Below are positions 5,977 through 10,098 of a stretch of 10,098 nt of DNA, piece after piece. A program made the position numbers and the translations under genes. Numbering within the stretch: the stretch's first letter is position 1; each line of letters starts with the position of its first letter. Under the pieces are notes generated by a model. It was not told the origin of the DNA and did no database searches. It saw nothing but the letters and a program-made list of their open reading frames with translations. This stretch comes from Dunaliella salina (taxonomy: Eukaryota > Chlorophyta > Chlorophyceae > Chlamydomonadales > Dunaliellaceae). Where the stretch lies: contig MU069685.1 in the NCBI GenBank assembly GCA_002284615.2, forward strand, positions 91,310 to 101,407, read 5' to 3'.

Positions 5977-6860
5977 TCAGTGGGGATCAGGTGGGTTACC
6001 AGCAGTAACCCTTGCCTGACCTTGTTCAGAGTTGAAAAAGGTCTTCTCAAGAGCGCCTCTGGTGCTGGCAAGTTTGTAGGCATACATGACAGAATGAGCA
6101 TGAAGCTTCCGAACAAGCTTAGTGGCCTTGGAAGTGTCAAGGCCAAGCTCCTTAAGAGGCTCCAAAGTATGAGGGGTATAGATGACTCCTCCCACACCTA
6201 GCAGGATAGTATGGAGGGTGACTTGCGGTGAGGCCCTAGAAAGATGACGACAAAGTTCGCGGTGCTGCAGCTTGGAGGCCTCAAGCTGGCTGTTGGGCCG
6301 GGTGTCCTCACAGTATTTGACTTCAACAAGNTGGATGTGCCTCTGATCTGGGTGGATCTGACTGGGGTCACGAGCCTTGGATGTTGGTGGAGTGGCTGTG
6401 GCTGGCGCTGAGTCCTCCTTGTGTCCCCTGCGCCCCCCTGTACTTCTCAGCTCATAACGAGGATTTGACCTTGACACCCTTTTTAGGGGAACAACCAATA
6501 GAGCATCAGGCCGGCTGGAAGTGAGCCTATTCTTATCAGGGAAGCGGCGCGGGAATATATATTTGGGAAGGGTCCTATTAGTAGCATGTTCTGGGATCTG
6601 TAAGTCTTGCAAGGCAAGACGGTCTGTTCTGCCAATGTCCATGGAGGCAATACCTGCCCCAAGAGGGCCTTTGCTGATGGCTTTTAGGAGGATTCTGCTG
6701 GCGATATTGTGTCGCTCAGTTACCATACCAGACATGGTTGAATTTTTGCATCCAGATAAGATGTGAAGGGCACTGTCAAGTTCCCCCAAAAGGAGGCATT
6801 GTAGGCTGGTGGAAATTTTGAAGCGCACAGCATGTTTTTGGTTGAATAGGGTACCTGTGC
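5977..6860 (-). pseudogene. Copy C endonuclease-domain fragment, open frame with RLE motifs
   Basis: From the 5' truncation at 6860 the frame is open for about 294 codons to a stop at 5977-5979. Counting from a Met at 7018-7020 in upstream copy B sequence, the fused frame has 347 codons. It shows C75 LLLG...H86 ILSGC91 (a zinc knuckle whose second Cys is Leu), R103-H104-N105, P171-D172 in SSRPDALLVVP, an Arg/Pro-rich insert (about 181-226), E233-x-K235 in LVEVKYCEDTRP, TLHTILLGVGGVIYTPHT, and the end GNPPDPH. Residue 230 is unresolved (N at 6331 in a CAN codon, so His or Gln; His in copy B). These match an RLE that would nick the insertion site. It has no RT of its own, hence is a fragment, not a working gene. 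Confidence 0.8.
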
Positions 6861-6878
6861 GCATTACTAATTTTTGAA
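6861..6878. repeat. Target-site duplication of copy C, right copy
   Basis: Exact repeat of 5834-5851. It lies in frame, so translation passes from copy B (IQKLVM) straight into copy C (RTGTLF). Confidence 0.93.
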
Positions 6879-7032
6879 TTGGCAGTGGGGTGAGCATTGG
6901 ACATCCTGAGCAAACTCTGCCAATTTTGGTAGCTATATGTGCTGAGGTTTGCTGTTCCCAATTTGTGCTTTTCTTGCATTGCTGTTTAAGTTTGTCCTGG
7001 AGGTTTAAAGGGGCAAACATTCTGTGTGATAA
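6879..7032 (-). pseudogene. Copy B linker between RNase H and zinc knuckle
   Basis: The minus strand encodes LNLQDKLKQQCKKSTNWEQQ, HIATKIGRVCSGCPMLTPLP and IQKLVM, colinear with copy A 1250-1375. Relative to A, about 45 bp at the RNase H end is missing and a stop (TAA at about 7033) separates it from the RNase H frame. A CSGC pair is visible but A reads AEDV there, so a metal site is not supported. Confidence 0.65.
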
Positions 7033-7505
7033 TTATGTGTTGTGATGGATGGAGCAAGCCAGGTTGAGTGAGGCGTTAGCTTCATCAGGTAGCATAGCTG
7101 CTTGATGAGTAAGGGCATCTGTGCTTTCATTACCAAGGATGCCACAGTGTGATTTTACCTTGTAGAAGTGGACAGGGCCTTCTGAAGCATTAATGCAGGC
7201 TATGATTTCTTTGAGCAGTGGTGAATGTAAGTGCGTGGACATATCCATGGGTTTCAGAAGCTCGTTTTTAATCTGATTAAGTGCCGAAGAACTGTCGGTT
7301 GCAATTGAAGTGTGCCCTTGCTGTAGAGCTATCAGAATTGCAGCGAGTTCTGCTCTGTTAATAGTATAAGTGGGACCATGGCCCTTGGGAATTATTGTGC
7401 AGGTGACAGTTTCAGAGGAGGAGATGTCTTCCGGGATGAAAAAGGATGCTCCTGCCTGCTGTGTAATCTTGTTGTCGGACTTTAAGACACTGCCATATAT
7501 GTTAG
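7033..7505 (-). pseudogene. Copy B RNase H domain, nearly intact frame
   Basis: The minus-strand frame is open from about 7505 to the stop at 7033 (about 157 codons). In order: NIYGSVLKSDN (the T-D-G-S position; Asp is Tyr), QQAGASFFIPED, TINRAELAAILIALQQGH with the catalytic Glu, SIATDSSSALNQI with the third acidic residue, then VHFYKVKSHCGILGNESTDAL with the conserved His and last Asp. Type-I RNase H in LINEs degrades template RNA after first-strand synthesis. Only the first Asp appears lost, so this is the best preserved enzyme domain of copy B. The nearest Met in frame is internal, as expected for a segment of a polyprotein. Confidence 0.88.
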
Positions 7506-8190
7506 GTGTTGCCAGCCTGGGATCTTTGGTTGCAGGGATTGCAGGTATGGTTGTACGTTAGGTGTGATGGTTCTTTGTTGGCTGCAGACTTCGAAAATGT
7601 TGTGCGTGTCATGATGCAAAAGTGCAAATTTCTTCCTCCATGTGCAGGGCGCTTTAAAGGAGAGGGTAGTGTTTTGATTCTCTGCAATCTGTTGACTGCT
7701 TCTGTGGTACCAGTTTCCTACATGGATCTCTTGTTTTAAATCCTCAAGCCAATTTGGCTTATTATGGAAAAGCTTTTGCTTTCCCTCATTGTTCCAATGA
7801 CAATAAGTTGCATGTGTCTCAAATTTTTTTCTGGAGGAGCAAGAGGAGTTAGGTAGGCTTGGGGTGGCTGGAATGTTAGACTCCCTGAAGGGAATTTGGC
7901 TAGGATTGTGGTATGGTCTGGGTAACATGTGAACCAGCGCATGTATCCCTTTTTGGTCCATCCCATCTGGCTGGGGAGGAGCATGAAGGCGGCCGTTGGG
8001 GTAGTTGTGCTAGTGATTGAAGGCAGGGCATGCATGACAAGGTAATAGATGAATTCGTCATCATGTGGAGGATGGCAAAAGGAGAAGCCTGTGAATTTGG
8101 TTCCAAACATATCAGTGTTGGCCCCAAAAACTCTGTCTTGAGCAAAAGGGCTCCAGTATGCTTTGAAGTGCATGTCATAATCAAGGGGGC
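7506..8190 (-). pseudogene. Copy B adenine-methyltransferase-like block
   Basis: The minus strand encodes LASPLDYDMHFKAYWSPFA, DRVFGANTDMF, FTGFSFCHPPHDDEFIYYL, VMHALPSI, AAFMLLPSQMGW, GYMRWFTCYP and a tail leading to RNase H. The order 'ASPL - YWS - D..FGA..D - F.G...PP' followed by a hydrophobic MLLP strand is reminiscent of phage-type DNA N6-adenine methyltransferase (Dam) domains, whose D/N-P-P-Y loop would fall at HPPH. Copy A has HPAY, so the ancestor may have had HPPY. Related Dam-like domains are known in DIRS retroelements. I cannot see a convincing S-adenosylmethionine-binding FxGxG, so function is unproven. The frame from about 8173 is open to 7736, then shifts. Confidence 0.5.
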
Positions 8191-8690
8191 TCGCAAGTCT
8201 TTCTTGGGTAATTAGCGCACAGCGCGTGAGAGCTGTAAGAATGTTTCTATTTTTTGATCGCCTTTTCCAGGATGGGAAGTGTATCTGTGTAGGAGACCCA
8301 TGATTTCTGTCGCTTCACTCTGAACAGGGGGCTGAATTGAGGTGTGCAGATCAGCTTGCCTGGCCGCACTGTATGCTTGAAGCAAAATTTGAAGACGGTG
8401 AGGGGTGATAATGCCTGCGCATTTCCCTTAGTGTCATAAATGCATGCAGCTTGAGTGGTGAATGCAAGAGGGATTTTTGATTGTTCACCAGTATCCTTAT
8501 TGGATCCTGGTACCATGAGATCCACATTTCTCAGCCAAATTTCACATCTTTTTGTTGGTATGATGTCTGTCTGGGGATTAGTAGTCTCGAGGTCAAAGCG
8601 TGCCTTGTTGCGCATGGGGTGGCCCTGGGTTGTGAGCCAGTGCCTGTTTGGAGGCTGTGTGGCTCCCTCAAAACCTTGACGAGGGAGGTT
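8191..8690 (-). pseudogene. Copy B conserved 'TPHRLQ...GLLHRY' block
   Basis: The minus strand holds RCEIWLRNVDLMVPGSNKD, IPLAFTTQAACIYDTKGNAQ, and after a frameshift a TPHRLQ-like stretch, ARQADLHTS and EIMGLLHRYTSH-like codons down to about 8270. Copy A has the same order at 2801-3338. Upstream, a low-complexity PQQHSPPADDT stretch lies near 8720-8690. I do not recognise the domain. Conservation in two otherwise diverged copies suggests that it was under selection in the active element. Confidence 0.65.
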
Positions 8691-8960
8691 GTCTACAGTG
8701 TCGTCAGCAGGTGGTGAGTGTTGTTGTGGAGAAGAAAGGTTGTCTGTATGAGATTGCTCGAATCTGCGGACATGCTCCTTGAAATATGGATGCTCAAGGA
8801 GCATAGAAGTTGGTTCCTAAGTGGGCTGCCAGGTGACTTTGACCATTTCTGTTTCTTCATGTTCCAAGCTGGTGGGAGTCCAGCAGATCTCGCAGGTATC
8901 ATCTTATGTTTGGCTTCTGGGGAAGGGTTCAAGATGAGCTACTGTGAGGCCTGTTTTGCA
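8691..8960 (-). pseudogene. Copy B Cys pair and 'W.PT(W)EP' patch
   Basis: On the minus strand at about 8905-8760 one frame reads DTCEICWTPTSLEHEETEMV, then KVTWQPT, a stop (TAG, one change from TGG/Trp), EPTSMLLEHPYFKEHVRRFE. The CEIC pair could be the start of a zinc finger (PHD-like or RING-like) whose remaining ligands are gone. The VTW.PTxEP...L...V..FE spacing is loosely chromodomain-like. Both readings are speculative. Confidence 0.35.
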
Positions 8961-9239
8961 AAGGATTGGCAGAGCCCGCCTTTCAATTATCATTGGCTCC
9001 CAATGAATGAGGTATTGTGATTGTGAGTGTGCGAGTGAGGTACTTCTTCTTTTCCTGCTTAGCATTTGCCAGTTAAGGCCTACTTGGATTTGAAATTCGT
9101 ACTTAAAGACGATGTTTATGGCAGAAGGACCCTGGAGCTGTGCATGCCTCTTTTTATAGTCTCTCAAGTTTTTTGCATTGATGGAGTTTGTGTGCATTGT
9201 GGGCGAACTGACCCTTGTGATTTCATTGGGGCACTGCAT
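8961..9239 (-). pseudogene. Copy B linker segment, no recognised domain
   Basis: The minus strand contains an open frame (8904-9251) reading HWEPMIIERRALPILCKTGL near 9000-8945 and a basic stretch NLRDYKKRHAQLQG near 9170-9130. It lies between the post-RT region and the CEIC patch, so it is most likely part of the LINE polyprotein, but no second copy in this window covers it and no motif is diagnostic. Confidence 0.4.
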
Positions 9240-9266
9240 GAATCCTAACATGGTATGTTAGGATTC
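9240..9266. repeat. Perfect 12-bp inverted repeat with 3-nt loop
   Basis: GAATCCTAACAT (9240-9251), GGT, ATGTTAGGATTC (9255-9266) form an almost gapless hairpin inside copy B. There is no U-run or other terminator context. It may be a small foldback created by replication or a structural element of the LINE. Confidence 0.85.
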
Positions 9267-10098
9267 TTGTGGAGTTGCAAGTAAATTTTTTTTGTGATCT
9301 GGGTTTCTGGAGTACTTTGTATTTGATGAGGGCTTTGCAAGACTGAACTTGGTCGCTTATTGCTGTGACTGCCTTGAGTGGATGGAGCAGCTAGATTTTG
9401 CTGAGAGCTCCAGGATCAACCTAAGGGTGTATGCTGGGTGAGTAGGTGTAGAGAGTTGCGGTTTATTTGTCTGAGTTCTGGAGCTTTGTTGGGGTCGGCA
9501 TCAGTGTCAGTAAAAGCGTGGTCAATAGTGGATTGGCTGAGATTATTGCAGTTTCCAAGAAACGCAATCCTGTTGAGAGCGATAGTCTGCTTCTTCTTGA
9601 TTGTGTGATGGTAGGAATTCAGAGCTTTGGCATTTAAGACAAGTGTGTGCTCATCAGAAAGGATAGAGAAAAGGTTTGAAATGCCAGCTTCCATGAGAGG
9701 ATGTACAATGCAAGCGATCAATCTCGGAAGCGCACTGGTTTTTGGTGTCCATAGGTTGCAAGGTGTCAGTAAAGAGAAGTTGGCCTTCATATGTTAGGTT
9801 TAAGCCGCTTGCATGTATACTGATGTATTGTCTTGGTCGTAGGTTGTATTTAAGCATTTGATTGAGAAATTTGGGAGTTTGACAGTGAGGACCTTGCAGA
9901 CCACTAGGTTAACAGTTTGGCAGCATAATAGCAGGTTGGTGATTCTGCCGTGTCTTGACTTGTCATTCAGGCTAGTGGTTAGAGCAACAGCGTTCCTATA
10001 GCAATATTCGACTGTCATAGATGTATATCCAAGGTCGAAATCCTGTTTACCTTCATGGAGAAGTGCTGTGCAAGTTTTTGACCACAGTCCAAATTTCT
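9267..10098 (-). pseudogene. Copy B post-reverse-transcriptase region
   Basis: Minus-strand frames contain DLGYTSMTVEYCYRNAVALT followed by TSLNDKSRHGRITNLLLC (about 10040-9925), then LRPRQYISIHASGLNLTYEG (about 9846-9785), HPLMEAGISNLFSILSDEHT (about 9705-9645) and IALNRIAFLGN (about 9575-9545). The first stretch fits the connector/thumb part downstream of the RT palm in algal LINE polyproteins as I remember them ('LxDYxx..AxSLTxALND.GRLG..T'). No FADD box is present, so the RT palm should lie to the right of the window. Frames change at least twice. The assignment rests on pattern memory. Confidence 0.5.

Larger units (their letters stand above)
5852..6860 (-). mobile_element. Copy C: 5'-truncated LINE nested in copy B
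   Basis: A 1,009-bp insertion bounded by the 18-bp TSD. On the minus strand it starts abruptly at codons for RTGTLFNQKHAVRF, equivalent to YRTKTLLNGKHARRF in B, so only the zinc-knuckle/endonuclease end and 3' UTR were copied. Its 3' end is pyrimidine-rich on the minus strand (5852-5876) instead of TTTTAC units. It is noticeably more GC-rich than B and keeps one open frame, so it belongs to a different, probably younger subfamily shared with copy D. Confidence 0.9.
4814..10098 (-). mobile_element. Copy B: longest degenerate LINE copy, interrupted by copy C
   Basis: Copy B covers 4814-5851 and 6861-10098 on the minus strand, about 4.27 kb without the insert, and continues past the right edge. 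Its 3' end has two TTTTAC units (4814-4825). In coding order it holds a post-RT region, a Cys pair and W/EP patch, the TPHRLQ block, the methyltransferase-like block, RNase H, a linker and the zinc-knuckle/RLE end with NPSDPH and stop at 4928. The RT palm itself should lie beyond 10098. Frames shift often, so it is dead, although RNase H is still open for about 157 codons. Its 5' TSD is outside the window. Confidence 0.88.

Noticed and set aside
6331..6331. The N as a meaningful polymorphism
   Set aside because: It is an unresolved base; the CAN codon is His or Gln and copy B suggests His. Nothing more can be read from it.
1..10098. LTR retrotransposon, DNA transposon, CRISPR or bacterial operon
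   Set aside because: No long terminal repeats, terminal inverted repeats with transposase, spaced repeats or dense ribosome-binding-site-led genes are visible; RNase H plus RLE and 5' truncation point to LINEs.

Overview
This is eukaryotic, non-genic DNA: a graveyard of nested, decayed LINE-type (non-LTR) retrotransposon copies. The evidence is a dinucleotide microsatellite at the left edge, no intact host gene, several diverged copies of one retroelement family, 5'-truncated copies flanked by target-site duplications (TSDs), and an unresolved base (N at 6331). The protein style (RT thumb region, an adenine-methyltransferase-like block, RNase H, then a C-terminal restriction-like endonuclease) reminds me of LINEs in large draft genomes of green algae, perhaps prasinophytes. 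That placement rests on memory and is weak.

Layout. 1-70 is a (CA)n/(CACG)n microsatellite and 71-645 has no gene. Copy A (659-3338, minus strand) is a 5'-truncated LINE bounded by a perfect 13-bp TSD; its RNase H is broken by a short SINE-like insertion (1542-1728). It landed in the 3' tail of an older fragment, copy D (3352 to about 3960, minus). Next come a plus-strand 3'-end scrap F (about 4040-4166), an unexplained stretch, and a plus-strand fragment E of the endonuclease domain (about 4395-4813). Copy B (4814 to beyond the right edge, minus) is the longest copy and is split by copy C (5852-6860, minus), a 5'-truncated relative bounded by an 18-bp TSD. Two nested stacks are therefore visible: D > A > SINE-like, and (E) > B > C.

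Composite architecture, read on the minus strand from copies A, B and C: [RT beyond the window] - post-RT region ('LND..R.G..T') - Cys pair and W/EP patch - conserved 'TPHRLQ...GLLHRY' block - Dam-like adenine-methyltransferase-like block - RNase H with conserved ATDS and GNE..D - linker - zinc knuckle (CPLC..H....C) - RHN - RPD - ExK - conserved end NPxDPH - short 3' UTR - (TTTTAC)n tail. Order and motifs fit a LINE with both RNase H and a restriction-like endonuclease (RLE). No copy is intact: frameshifts, stops, a 430-bp deletion and lost catalytic residues occur throughout. No functional host gene, tRNA, rRNA or CRISPR array was found.
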